Origin: Cupriavidus necator A5-1
Lineage (GTDB): Bacteria; Pseudomonadota; Gammaproteobacteria; Burkholderiales; Burkholderiaceae
Assembly: GCF_000744095.1 (NCBI RefSeq)
Contig: NZ_JQLI01000001.1
Location: 806,001-870,000 of the forward strand
Direction of reading: 5' to 3'
Length of the DNA: 64,000 bases
Shown here: positions 25,961-34,860 of the stretch, piece by piece
How positions within the stretch are numbered: position 1 is the stretch's first letter
Layout of the letters: each line of letters starts with the position of its first letter
Program-made: the position numbers and the translations under genes
Notes under the pieces: generated by a model
Seen by the model: only the letters and a program-made list of their open reading frames with translations
Told to the model about the DNA's origin: nothing
The model's database searches: none

Positions 25961-27082
25961 CTAGAAAGGCATGAGATCGAAGTCCGGCACTCGCGGTTCG
26001 AGCTTGAAGGATTTCAGCCCGAGCTTCAGCTTCTTGATGTCTTTGAACGCAATCAGATCGTCCTGAAGGGCGCGGATGTTGTGCCGGAGATTGGTCATCT
26101 CTGCGGCAAGATTGCGCAGGACCGTGTTGGGGGATAGCGACTCGAACGGATCGAATCCATAGCTGTGCCGGAACGCGGTCTCGACATGCTGGATCTCCTG
26201 ATCCAGTTCGCGAACTTGCTCCTTGAGGATCTTGTTGTAGTGCTTCAGCCGATCCTCACTGAGGCTATTGATCGAATGCTGGTCGATGTGTTCCAGCTCC
26301 AGTTGTAGCTCCAACAACTGCAGCAGGTTGTTCTTGTTGTAGGCCTCGTTGACGCGCTGCATCAGTTTGGTCTTCCGCTCGCGCTCCTGCGGGTCGGTTT
26401 CGCGGTCCGGATGCAGGGCGCTGGCCAGCTTGCGATAGACCTCGCGGATGGAGAGGCTGATCTGAGCCTGCTCTTCCTGCGCGCGTGCCTCTGCCGCAAG
26501 CTGCTTGGGGGATTTTTTCCGCTTGGCGCGACGCGCTTCGCGTGCAGCGGCTTCAGTGGTCGCTTCCGCTTGCTGTTGCTCCATGTGTGCCTGGGCGCGT
26601 TGGAGCAAGTCTTCTGGCGAACTCATGTCCACGTCGTCGCCCAGTTCGACACCAAGCACGGCCTCCAGCATGAATTTCATGCTGTCGATTTCGGCAGCGG
26701 TTTCGCTGTCATAGTCGGTCGTACTGTACTTGTTGTAGATGGCTTTCAAGCCGTCGTCTTCATCCGCCAGCGGGCCTGCCAGATTCGTAATCACGGCGGC
26801 GAGCTTGCGGCGTTCTGCATTGGTCAGTCCCTTTTGCTCGTAGGCGCGGTCAAGGCAATGCACCATCTGGATCTGCAGATCGGTCGAGTTCTGCTCAAGC
26901 GGCAGGAAGTCGTTGGTGTACCGCTGTTGGAAGGTTGGGGTGACGGATTCCCAGGCACGCAGCCGCAGGCGGCGCTTTTCAATCTGCTGGATCAGCGAGT
27001 TGAACGTCTTTTGCCCTTTCGATAGGGTGGATCGGTTGTGATCGGGCGCGATGCTGACAGACTGGTTGTTAATCCTGGTCAT
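25961..27082 (-). CDS. J-domain-like protein with coiled coils
   Basis: The 373-residue protein has the J-domain helix-loop core at about residues 210-255: ISIREVYRKLASALHPDRE includes the HPD tripeptide (224-226) needed to stimulate a DnaK ATPase. A Lys/Glu/Gln-rich helical stretch (residues 165-205) precedes it and long helices with coiled-coil character follow (255-340). No zinc-finger or G/F region is present, so it is a specialised co-chaperone rather than DnaJ. ATG 27082 fits the first conserved residues; a longer upstream start gives only a hydrophobic, unlikely leader. The partner is unknown. Confidence 0.75.
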   Translation of the reverse strand: MTRINNQSVSIAPDHNRSTLSKGQKTFNSLIQQIEKRRLRLRAWESVTPTFQQRYTNDFLPLEQNSTDLQIQMVHCLDRAYEQKGLTNAERRKLAAVITNLAGPLADEDDGLKAIYNKYSTTDYDSETAAEIDSMKFMLEAVLGVELGDDVDMSSPEDLLQRAQAHMEQQQAEATTEAAAREARRAKRKKSPKQLAAEARAQEEQAQISLSIREVYRKLASALHPDRETDPQERERKTKLMQRVNEAYNKNNLLQLLELQLELEHIDQHSINSLSEDRLKHYNKILKEQVRELDQEIQHVETAFRHSYGFDPFESLSPNTVLRNLAAEMTNLRHNIRALQDDLIAFKDIKKLKLGLKSFKLEPRVPDFDLMPF

Positions 27083-27385
27083 GAGATGGATTTGCGCGCA
27101 AAGGCAGTGGAAAGCGAAGGCTGTGGCGAATTTTAGCCGATGCGCGGCGGATGGAAGCACCGGGATCTGTGCGGGGGGTGCTCAGTAATGGGCATTCCTA
27201 CCGCGATCTATTGGGTATCAAGGAGTTGCAATATCGCTGGTGATACGAAAGCCGGGCAGGGCATAGCCTTGCTGCAGGCGGTTTTGCGGTTGATGGCCGC
27301 CACTTTTTGCACGATAGTTATGATCACCCCATATGGCGCTCGCTTTTCGCTCAGGGTGCGCTGCTTGACCTTGTAGGAGCTTCCG

Positions 27386-28519
27386 ATGGCCTATTTGCGT
27401 TTTCGACTTGGCAAGCGGATCGAAAGTGCGGTGCGGCTCGGTAGCGTATTACTCTTCGCGGGGTGCACACATCTGAGCGTCGACGATTGCGTTGAGCCCG
27501 GAGGCAAAGTTTTAGGCGAGGATGTGCCACGTATCCGCTCGTCACAGGTGAGAATGAAGCTGGAGGACGGTCGTGCGGGCGCAGCCAGGTTCGCGCCCTA
27601 TGCAGCGATGGCTGCACTCGCGTACGAAGAAGCCGCGTCTTGTTCCTTCAAGAAAAAGAAGCTTTCGCCCGAGGAACTGGAAAAGCTAAGAAGCGTAATT
27701 GAAGCGAGTAGTCGCAGTGGCGCGCGCTGGCAAATCGTTGAAGCGATCTCGCCGCCTGGCTTCTGTCAGGACGACATCGGCTTCTCCTACCATGTCTGGT
27801 CGCGAAAGGCGGGTGGAAAGCTTGACGTCGTCATTGCCTTCAGAGGCACGGACAATGACAACACTGACGATTGGGTCTACGGAAACCTATATTGGGTAAC
27901 CCATTGGTTTACGAAGGAAAATCAGTACAGACGAGCCGAAGAAAAAGCGCGAAGAGTTATTGAATACTTCAGAACTGGACCAGGTCGTCCGACTGACGGG
28001 ACCGAGGTAAGGTTCAACTCTGCGGGCCATTCGTTGGGCGGAGGATTGGCTCAACATATCCTTTACGCACTGCCCGAGGACATCAATCAAGCATACGCGT
28101 TCGACTCAAGCCCGGTCACCGCCCATACTGACACCGACGTTCGCGACCGCATCGTATCTGCTTGCTCCTGCCTACCGGAGCTCGGCGCTGAAGCCAGAAT
28201 CTATCGATTCTACGAGTCTTATGAAGTCCTGACGCACCTGCGCTTTATTCATAAGCTCTTCTTCGCTCCGAACCGCCATATACAGGAAGTCCGATTTGGT
28301 TACGAAGCTTCGCCCAATGCCATAGCGAGACATTCGATGCTGGACCTAGCCTTGAACCTTGGTGCTGACGCGGAAGCGGAGCCAACACGTCCCTATGTAG
28401 CGCCTTGGTATTCGGGCCATGGTTCCAAGAATGGAAAATCATGTACCGCGGTCTTCGAAGACGCCCAACGACAAAGTTGTGCCGTGCCTGCCGACAGCGA
28501 GCATCCCTGCCCGAAGTAA
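27386..28519 (+). CDS. Lipase-class-3-like lipoprotein
   Basis: A 377-residue predicted lipoprotein: the lipobox LFAGC puts the acylated cysteine at residue 27. The alpha/beta-hydrolase core shows AFRGTDN (oxyanion strand) and the nucleophile elbow AGHSLGGGLAQ (Ser near residue 215), as in fungal-type class 3 lipases. A later conserved Asp (YAFDSSPV) and His could complete the triad. GTAGGAGC precedes the ATG. Its place next to a decayed IS suggests island cargo. It could be a phospholipase effector, but no immunity gene is seen. Confidence 0.75.
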   Translation: MAYLRFRLGKRIESAVRLGSVLLFAGCTHLSVDDCVEPGGKVLGEDVPRIRSSQVRMKLEDGRAGAARFAPYAAMAALAYEEAASCSFKKKKLSPEELEKLRSVIEASSRSGARWQIVEAISPPGFCQDDIGFSYHVWSRKAGGKLDVVIAFRGTDNDNTDDWVYGNLYWVTHWFTKENQYRRAEEKARRVIEYFRTGPGRPTDGTEVRFNSAGHSLGGGLAQHILYALPEDINQAYAFDSSPVTAHTDTDVRDRIVSACSCLPELGAEARIYRFYESYEVLTHLRFIHKLFFAPNRHIQEVRFGYEASPNAIARHSMLDLALNLGADAEAEPTRPYVAPWYSGHGSKNGKSCTAVFEDAQRQSCAVPADSEHPCPK

Positions 28520-28616
28520 GCATTGAGTCCGCATGTGTTCACTGTGCCCAAAGCGGGGTGATCGGACGATTACCCCAGCAACGGCGACGGCACCATCAAC
28601 CGCCGCGCGCTGACGG

Positions 28617-28968
28617 GGGGCCATCGTACCTTTTGTGCGAAATCTGGCGGTAGCCGCTCCCCGTTCGGGTTGCAGTAAGGCTTTTCGGCCATGAGGGTTC
28701 CTTTGAGCCAGTGGCTATGCAGCTACTTGACCAGCGGAAGAATCTGGAGGTCGCCGTGACCTTGCCTTGCTCTGCCTGCACGAGATCCGAAGTTCGGGGT
28801 CATCGCACTTTTGGTGCGAAATCTGGCGCTAGCAAGCCGGGATGCCGCTTGCGGCAAGGCGTTCCAGGTTACTTGGCGCCGCGTACCCGCCGATCTTACA
28901 GGTAACTGATTCCAAAGGGTTTTCAGGGCCGAACCGCCAGATTTCGCATCAAAAGTACGATGACCCCA
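28617..28968. mobile_element. Non-autonomous element with 34-base inverted termini
   Basis: The left end (28617-28650, GGGGCCATCGTACC...) and right end (28935-28968, inverted, ending ACGATGACCCC) are inverted copies of one 34-base sequence ending in GAAATCTGGCGG. A third, direct copy lies inside at 28797-28830. The flanks read CTGACGG and ATGACGG, a likely target duplication. No gene fits inside. It is MITE-like, or a nested remnant of a larger IS. Confidence 0.55.
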
Positions 28969-28970
28969 TG

Positions 28971-29322
28971 ACGGCCACACGCTGCACGCCCAATTGGAGC
29001 AGACCACCATCCTGCTGCAAGACCTGCCCGGATCGCCCAGACCCCGCACTGCCATCGTTGACCTCGGTTACCGCGGGGTCGATGCCGAAGTGGCGCCAGT
29101 GAAAATGATTCATCGCGGCAGGATCAAGACCATGAATCGTCGTCAGCGCAGAATGCACAAACGTCGCCAGGCGGTCGAGCCTGTCATCGGTCATGTCAAA
29201 GCGGATCACGGCATGCGCCGGAACTGTTGAAAGGCGAAGTCGGTGACGCCATCCATCCGATCCTCTGTGCCGCAGGCTTCAATCTCCGTTGGTTGCTGCG
29301 GGCCATTGCCCGCCTGCGGAAA
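28971..29322 (+). pseudogene. IS5-family transposase, C-terminal remnant
   Basis: DGHTLHAQLEQTTILLQDLP, VDLGYRGVDAE and RRQAVEPVIGHVKADHGMRR are the C-terminal part of an IS5-type transposase, including the catalytic Glu of EPVIGH. One base is missing at about 29226 (AACTGTTG for AACTGGTTG), and the family end (LKGEVGDAIHPILCAAGFNL, then RWLLR) is in the next frame, which runs on into the diguanylate cyclase. The 5' part and ends of the element are lost. Confidence 0.75.
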
Positions 29323-30834
29323 GCTCCACCGCCCTCTACTCCGCGCCTCAAATTCCCCGCCTGTACACCAGTTTCGACTTTAGCTCCCGCCGTGACCCTG
29401 GCGTGCATTACTGCCATAGCGCTTTACCAAATGCGGTTGGACGCGTTCGCGCGAGCCCGCGACGCGGCGGACAATCTCTCTCTGATTCTGCAGCGTGATA
29501 TCGAACGCAACATCGAGGTTTACGAACTGTCGATACAGGCTGTCATTGATGGCGTCAACGACCCGGCCACATTGCGACTGCCGTCACCGATTCGGCAGCG
29601 TGTCCTCTTCGACAGGTCAACCAATGCCCAGGATATGGGCTCACTCCTGGTCACGAACACGGCGGGCGAGGTCGTCATTGATTCTCGCTCGGTTCCGCCG
29701 AGAAAGCTCAAGCTCAGTGACCGCGATTACTTCACGGTTCAACAGCAGTCGGCTGGTGCCTGGCTCTTTATCAGCAAACCATTCTCTCCACTTCTAACAA
29801 ATACGGACACGTCAATTGGGCTGAGCCAAAGGCTGACAGATAGCCAAGGCCAATTTGCCGGCATCGTTGTCGGGACACTTCGGCTGAACTACTTCCACCG
29901 CCTGTTTGACGAGATGACGCTTGGTGACAACGGCTCAATCACCTTGCTGCGGCCCGACGGAACGGTTCTAATGCGACGCCCCTACAACCAGCGGGAAATC
30001 GGTCAGAGCATTGCGGGCGCCCCATCATTCAAGCCACTCGTTCAAGCTGACAGTGGCTGTTACATTGGAACTGCGGCGCTGGATGGTGCCCAGCGCCTGT
30101 ACCGTTTCAAGCATATCGGAAAATACCCGCTGATAGTCGTCGTGGGACTCGCGACTGAGGACATCTATGCAGAGTGGAAACGGCGCGCTTGGGCCATCGG
30201 CATCGTTGTGGCTGTGCTCGATTTTCTCATCGTTCTTATATCGGTTTTGTTCGCGAAGCAATTTCGCAAGCGGCTCGAGATGGAACAGCAACTCCATCTA
30301 CTTGCCAATACCGATAGCCTAACGGGTGTGGGAACGCGTCGTCTTCTGGATTCAACCCTCGATGCCGAGTGGCGACGTGCCAGCAGGAACAAGCAGAGCC
30401 TCTCGGTAGTGATGGTAGATGCCGATAACTTCAAGAGCTTCAACGACCATTATGGGCACGCTACCGGAGACAGTGCGCTAAGCACCATCGCTCGCTGTAT
30501 TGTTGAGAACATCCGTCGCCCAGGCGACTTCGTCGGCCGTTATGGTGGCGAAGAGTTTTGCGTGCTGCTCCCGAATACAGACCTACGGGGCGCGGTGCAA
30601 GTAGCAGAGAAGCTTCGTGCTGCTGTCATTGCAACTGACCAGACAAACTTCGCCAGCCCAAGCGGAAGACTAAGCGTAAGCATTGGCGTCGCCGCCTTTG
30701 ACGGCAATGCCATGCCCGGTGCTACACCCGACCAGCTCGTGCACCTTGCCGACAAGCGGCTTTATGAAGCAAAGGCTGCTGGCCGCAATACCGTAATGCC
30801 TCAGCAACAACACCTACAATTGGCGGTGGCCTGA
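29227..30834 (+). CDS. Diguanylate cyclase (dCACHE-GGDEF) with transposase-derived N-terminus
   Basis: Residues 1-30 are the tail of an IS5 transposase; the native protein begins around residue 35-50 with a membrane helix (TLAPAVTLACITAIALY). A periplasmic dCACHE sensor follows (about 70-300), a second helix (AIGIVVAVLDFLIVLISVLF) and then a GGDEF domain (about 360-520). The active site is RYGGEEF at about residue 440, and the I-site RPGD lies five residues before it, so product inhibition is possible. TTG 29227 is only the frame opening. Translation may start at an internal codon; if none is used, the protein is a true fusion. It makes cyclic di-GMP. Confidence 0.8.
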   Translation: MKGEVGDAIHPILCAAGFNLRWLLRAIARLRKAPPPSTPRLKFPACTPVSTLAPAVTLACITAIALYQMRLDAFARARDAADNLSLILQRDIERNIEVYELSIQAVIDGVNDPATLRLPSPIRQRVLFDRSTNAQDMGSLLVTNTAGEVVIDSRSVPPRKLKLSDRDYFTVQQQSAGAWLFISKPFSPLLTNTDTSIGLSQRLTDSQGQFAGIVVGTLRLNYFHRLFDEMTLGDNGSITLLRPDGTVLMRRPYNQREIGQSIAGAPSFKPLVQADSGCYIGTAALDGAQRLYRFKHIGKYPLIVVVGLATEDIYAEWKRRAWAIGIVVAVLDFLIVLISVLFAKQFRKRLEMEQQLHLLANTDSLTGVGTRRLLDSTLDAEWRRASRNKQSLSVVMVDADNFKSFNDHYGHATGDSALSTIARCIVENIRRPGDFVGRYGGEEFCVLLPNTDLRGAVQVAEKLRAAVIATDQTNFASPSGRLSVSIGVAAFDGNAMPGATPDQLVHLADKRLYEAKAAGRNTVMPQQQHLQLAVA

Positions 30835-31212
30835 GGATTGATTTCGGCGCTTTCCGGGCATGCTGGGTGCCAGCCCGGCTTCCGTTTCCAACCCGCTTTG
30901 CAGCAGCACGGGAATTGTCCCGTTGCCGACGGAGGTTTGGTAAGCGCAGCAGGTAACCGGGCAGGGAAGGACCAGGGGAAGGGCTAAGTCGCGTCAAGGT
31001 TTGCCCGGAATTGCTTTCGAATCAGCCGGTTGGCGCACAGATGACACCGCAGTGTCATGGAATTTCGCTTCAATGCGGACTCGATTTTCATGATGACTTG
31101 CCGGGGGGGCTGGCCCGGTAGGTGCCAGGGCTGCAGTTGGCGGCCATATAAGAAGGGCTCGTTCGTCAGCGTGCTAGACGAAACGGGACTGTGCAATGTT
31201 GGAGGGACTGAT
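30835..31212. other. No gene recognised
   Basis: About 380 bases between the diguanylate cyclase and the small protein gene show no supported reading frame. A G-rich stretch lies near 31101-31112. Confidence 0.35.
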
Positions 31213-31467
31213 ATGTATCAAACTCTCGCGGTTTCCGCGACGCCGAACCAATTGTCGCTGCGAAGCGACTCGGTTGGGAATCCGGTTCAATGGTGCATCG
31301 AGGCTTTACGCAACGAAGCGGCGGCGCTGCGAGCGGAACTGCAGTTGCGTCGCACGGGCGCCGACGCAGACCTGTTGCAGGTGGATGCGGCTCACCTGCT
31401 TCAGAAAGCCGCCATGCTTGAGAGGGGTGCTGATGTGCTGGCGCAAACCAGTGCGGAACTCCGCTAA
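31213..31467 (+). CDS. Small hypothetical protein
   Basis: An 84-residue soluble protein from ATG 31213 with GGAGGGA just upstream. Its C-terminal two-thirds are helical and Ala/Leu/Glu-rich (EALRNEAAALRAELQLRR), likely a coiled coil. I do not recognise a family. It has no operon partner. Confidence 0.5.
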   Translation: MYQTLAVSATPNQLSLRSDSVGNPVQWCIEALRNEAAALRAELQLRRTGADADLLQVDAAHLLQKAAMLERGADVLAQTSAELR

Positions 31468-31771
31468 CCGCTCCAGCGCGAATGCCATCGGGCTCTCTAC
31501 CGATGAGAAGCTCTTGGGCTATTTGTCGGGACGTGCTGTCGCACATTGCGCTATGAGCGAGCGCTCGAAGGCACGGTGAAGTCCGGTGATACATGCGGAG
31601 GCAGACGCTAAAGTCCGACCTTCATGACTGCCGCAATGCTGGTACTGGTATCGGAGAATTCACAAAAAGCCGGGTCGCATGACGCGGCCTCATACTGTTA
31701 CCCGCAAATTCAATGAGTGATGACGAGCGCCGCGTCCCGACTGTTGCCCACAAGCCTGGCGCTGGCGAACT
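31468..31771. other. No gene recognised
   Basis: These 300 bases show no supported gene, repeat or strong hairpin. Confidence 0.35.
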
Positions 31772-31946
31772 CTAGTCATCGTAGCCGTCATGCCAGCGCC
31801 GCCATTCCCGCCGACGCTCCCGCCATTCATGCTCCCTCCATCGCTGCTCGCGCCGCCATTGGCGCTCTCTCCAGGCGCGACCCTGCCAGTCGTCGTAATA
31901 GGAGGGCCGGCGCGGCCACCACTTTCCGTTTCAGTTGCGTGTGCAT
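31772..31946 (-). pseudogene. Relic of a Trp/Arg-rich small secreted protein
   Basis: On the minus strand a start MHTQLKRKVVAAPALL (ATG 31946) resembles a signal peptide. In a neighbouring frame follow WWPRRPSYYDDWQGRAWRER, QWRREQRWREHEWRER and RREWRRWHDGYDD, ending at a TAG at 31772-31774. Small W/R-rich secreted proteins of this layout exist in Burkholderiales. A frame change and probable deletion separates leader and repeat region, so it is scored as decayed. Confidence 0.4.
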
Positions 31947-32199
31947 AACACTTTCCTGGGATTTGGTGAATGTCCGACCAGGCAGGCATCGAAGAACCCT
32001 TAACAGGAGCGGCCGCCTGGCGCCGCGTTGGCCACAGTTCCTTCCCCCCGACGACTCAGCACTCGAGCCTCGCACACGATTCCCCCCTGGCAGTCAGCCT
32101 TGCCTGCCTCGCAGTCGCTTGGCAAATGGGGCTCGGTGCTGCACGGCGGCGCCACCGAGGATCGTGCCATTGCGCGCGATCTCCGTCAGGCGCTCGCCG

Positions 32200-32709
32200 T
32201 CAGACAGCGCTCTGAGATTGGTCACGCGCGGCTTTCCAGTGCGCCAGCGACATTCCCAGTAGCACGATGGACGCAGCCAACAGAACCAGGTCCTTCAGCA
32301 AGAATTGACCAATCGACGCTGAAATTGCCGGAAATCCACCCGCAGTCGGTTCCGCCACTCCGGGGGTGGTGAAAAAGAACGTCAGCGTGATGGCGTACGT
32401 CGCGCAGGACATTGCCGCACCGAGCACGGACACCCCACGGTGGAAGGCACCGGTGGCCAGTGCGGCGGCTGTCGCGAGCTCCAGCATGCCAATGACGCCG
32501 CTGGCGCCACGCACGCCGAAAGCGAGGTGAAGCCAACTCATGATGGGGCTATGTTCGATAAACGGTGCAATGCCTTGCGCTTCGTAGAGGGTGAACTTCA
32601 TCCCGCCGAACCAGAGGAAAACCACGACCAGAGACCAGCGTAACAAGGCCGTCTGGTCATGGATAGCCGCTTTAGGCTGCGCCGTGGCGAGGGAAACGAT
32701 TGGTTTCAT
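32200..32709 (-). CDS. DUF417-family membrane protein
   Basis: A 169-residue protein with four hydrophobic helices and the family signature LRWSLVVVFLWFGGMKFT followed by YEAQGIAPFIEHSPIMSWLH. DUF417 includes E. coli RclC and YkgB, linked to reactive chlorine and stress responses. AGGAGC precedes the ATG. The AhpD-like gene at 32856 is 146 bases upstream on the same strand, and an AraC regulator diverges beyond it, so the three probably form an oxidative-stress unit. Confidence 0.8.
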   Translation of the reverse strand: MKPIVSLATAQPKAAIHDQTALLRWSLVVVFLWFGGMKFTLYEAQGIAPFIEHSPIMSWLHLAFGVRGASGVIGMLELATAAALATGAFHRGVSVLGAAMSCATYAITLTFFFTTPGVAEPTAGGFPAISASIGQFLLKDLVLLAASIVLLGMSLAHWKAARDQSQSAV

Positions 32710-32855
32710 GTTTAGCTCCTGAACAGATAGGATGTGTGCGTCATAGCGGCGCGTGTACGGATCACCGCGGCGCCGATGGCGGGTTCGATGAGTCGCGCCT
32801 CGGTCGAACCCCGTGGGGGAAACGCGAAGGGGGCGCCCGCCCCCCGTGCCACGCC

Positions 32856-33395
32856 TTACGCGACGGCTGGGAAGTCCAGTGTCGTGTCGTTGACGCGATT
32901 CACCATGTTCGTGAAGAGGATCGCGCTTACCGCCTGGATCGCCTCGACGATCTGCACGTCGCTGTAGCCGGCCACGCGCACCGCCTCCAGGCTGGCCGCC
33001 GGCAACGTGCCGCGGGTGCTGACCACTTCCACCACAAAGCGCGTCAGCGCGTCGATCTTCGCATCGTCCGGATAGCTGCCCCGGCGCAGCTGGCGCGTCT
33101 GCGCTTCCGTATAGCCAGCCATCTTGCCCGTCAACGAGTGCGCGGCCACACAGTAGTCACAGCCGCTGTGCTCGCTCACCGAGAGATTGATCGCTTCCAG
33201 TTCGAGGGCGGACAGCGCACCGCCCTTCAGCACCTGGTCGGCTTGCAGGGCTAGCGCCAGCGCGGCGGGGGCATTGCTGCCGATGGTGGCATAGGTATTG
33301 GGCACCTTGCCAACGGCCTTGCGGATGGCGCCGAACAGTTCGGCGGCCTGGCCGGTGGCTTGCGCGACGGGGGTGGTATGCAGGCGGGTGGTCAT
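32856..33395 (-). CDS. AhpD-like carboxymuconolactone decarboxylase-family protein
   Basis: A 179-residue protein with the redox motif Cys79-x-x-Cys82-x-x-x-His86 (VSEHSGCDYCVAAHSLTG), as in alkylhydroperoxidase AhpD-like proteins. CTGGAG lies seven bases before ATG 33395. It is divergent from the AraC-type regulator at 33535, with a 139-base gap, and lies upstream of the DUF417 gene, so it is probably the regulator's target and acts in defence against peroxides or chlorine stress. Confidence 0.85.
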   Translation of the reverse strand: MTTRLHTTPVAQATGQAAELFGAIRKAVGKVPNTYATIGSNAPAALALALQADQVLKGGALSALELEAINLSVSEHSGCDYCVAAHSLTGKMAGYTEAQTRQLRRGSYPDDAKIDALTRFVVEVVSTRGTLPAASLEAVRVAGYSDVQIVEAIQAVSAILFTNMVNRVNDTTLDFPAVA

Positions 33396-33534
33396 GATCG
33401 ATCTCCAGTTCATTCAAGGGTTTATGGGAATCACCTGGGTTGATGTACGGCGCTTCCTTGGACTTCATGGTAGGTGTGCTCGCGATCAGGAAGGATTAGA
33501 ATTTGCGCATCTTTTTGCTCGATCGTCTCAGACC

Positions 33535-34482
33535 ATGGACAGCCTTAGTGAACTGGTCCGCCTGCTGGCGCCCTCCGGCACGGTCGACGTGCATTGCCGC
33601 GTGGCCGGCGCCTGGTCCGACCACAATGCGCAGGCCGCGCCGGGCCACGTGCCATACCATGTGATCCTCGACGGCCGCGCGGAGATCCTGGTGGGCAAGG
33701 AGGTCTTGCGGGTCTCGGCGGGCGATGTCCTGCTGTTCCCGCATGGGGCCGCGCACACCATCATCGGCGTCAAGGGCAGTGCCCGGCGCGCAGCGGAGTC
33801 ACGCCATTTCAACGGCATGATCACGGAGATCACGGTAGCCGGCGCGGCCACGCCGCTGGATATCCTGTGCGGGACATTTGTGCTTGGCAATTCGGCAGAC
33901 ATCCTGCTGCGCACCCTGCCCGAGGTGCTGTGCGTCACGACCGCCGCGCACGACGCGGACACCGTCAGCCACGATACCGACTGGCTGCGCGGACTCATCG
34001 GCATGATGCATGTGGAGACAGACCGGCCCCAGCCGGGCGGCGCCGCCATCATTGCGGACCTGTCCACCGCACTCTTCACCATCCTGCTGCGCACGCTGAT
34101 CGCGCGCGGATCGGTGGCACAGGGACTGCTCGCGCTGATGGCGGATGCCCGTATGGTGAAAGCCGTGGATGCCGTGGTGCACGCCCCGGAGAAGCCATGG
34201 AGCTTGGATCGCCTGGCCGCCATTTGCAACGTCTCGCGCGCGACGCTGGCGCGGCGCTTCGCACAGCTGGGAGGCATCACGCCACTGGAACTGGTCACTA
34301 CGCTGCGCATGGAGCGCGCCGCGCGGCTGTTGCGGCAGGACGAACTGTCAGCCGCCATGGTGGGCGAGCGATGCGGCTACGCCTCGCAGGCTGCGTTTGG
34401 CCGCGTGTTCACGCAGCATTTCGGTGTGGGGCCGGGCGCATACCGGCGCCAGCATCGCGAACAGCGCAGCGAGACCCCCTGA
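33535..34482 (+). CDS. AraC-family regulator with N-terminal cupin
   Basis: A 315-residue regulator. The N-terminal half is an AraC cupin_6-type domain (YHVILDGRAEILVGKEVLRV, GDVLLFPHGAAHTI); the C-terminal 100 residues carry the double helix-turn-helix (LAAICNVSRATLARRFAQLG, AAMVGERCGYASQAAFGRVF). Regulators of this shape next to AhpD-like genes often respond to oxidants. ATG 33535 was chosen because it begins the conserved LSELVRLLAP. It diverges from the AhpD-like/DUF417 genes. Confidence 0.85.
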   Translation: MDSLSELVRLLAPSGTVDVHCRVAGAWSDHNAQAAPGHVPYHVILDGRAEILVGKEVLRVSAGDVLLFPHGAAHTIIGVKGSARRAAESRHFNGMITEITVAGAATPLDILCGTFVLGNSADILLRTLPEVLCVTTAAHDADTVSHDTDWLRGLIGMMHVETDRPQPGGAAIIADLSTALFTILLRTLIARGSVAQGLLALMADARMVKAVDAVVHAPEKPWSLDRLAAICNVSRATLARRFAQLGGITPLELVTTLRMERAARLLRQDELSAAMVGERCGYASQAAFGRVFTQHFGVGPGAYRRQHREQRSETP

Positions 34483-34514
34483 TACCGCCCTCGTCACGGC
34501 GGGTTAGGTGGATT

Positions 34515-34735
34515 GCTCGTTTGAACATAACGCCCGATCTAGCTCCCTTGCTGGCCACCGGTAGGTTATGCTCACTGGGGGAGGGCGGACGTTTGTGCGA
34601 AGGCAGCTAGCAGTTCAGTCGGCCGTCGAAGCACAGGCGCTCAGTTCCGCATCCCCAATCAATAATTTCACGATAGTGAATTATTGGGTTGCGACGATAG
34701 GTCCCGCGAACAGTCAACGGTCGTCTCTAGCCGAC
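34515..34735. repeat. Intergenic repeat, copy B
   Basis: Block by block similar to copy A (12885-13055): GAACATAACGCCCG, GGTTAT, GGGCGGACGTT, GTCGGCCGTCGA, then the near-perfect palindrome AATAATTTCAC-GATA-GTGAATTATT (34665-34689) and GGGTTGCGACGAT. Its right end (GTCGTCTCTAGCCGACCC) matches copy C at 56160-56177. No gene lies within or just after it. Confidence 0.6.
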
Positions 34736-34860
34736 CCACTTGCGACCTTCAAGGTTGGCTCCTTGAGTGGCCCAATGGGCTTGATATGAGTCCGTAAAGC
34801 TGGCTTAGTTTCCCGGCGCCGATTTCTTTCACGTGCCGCGTATGGTCCTTGTCAGCATGT

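Noticed and set aside
26411..27025. 204-codon plus-strand frame over the J-domain gene
   Set aside because: No domain; mirrors the J-domain coding sequence.
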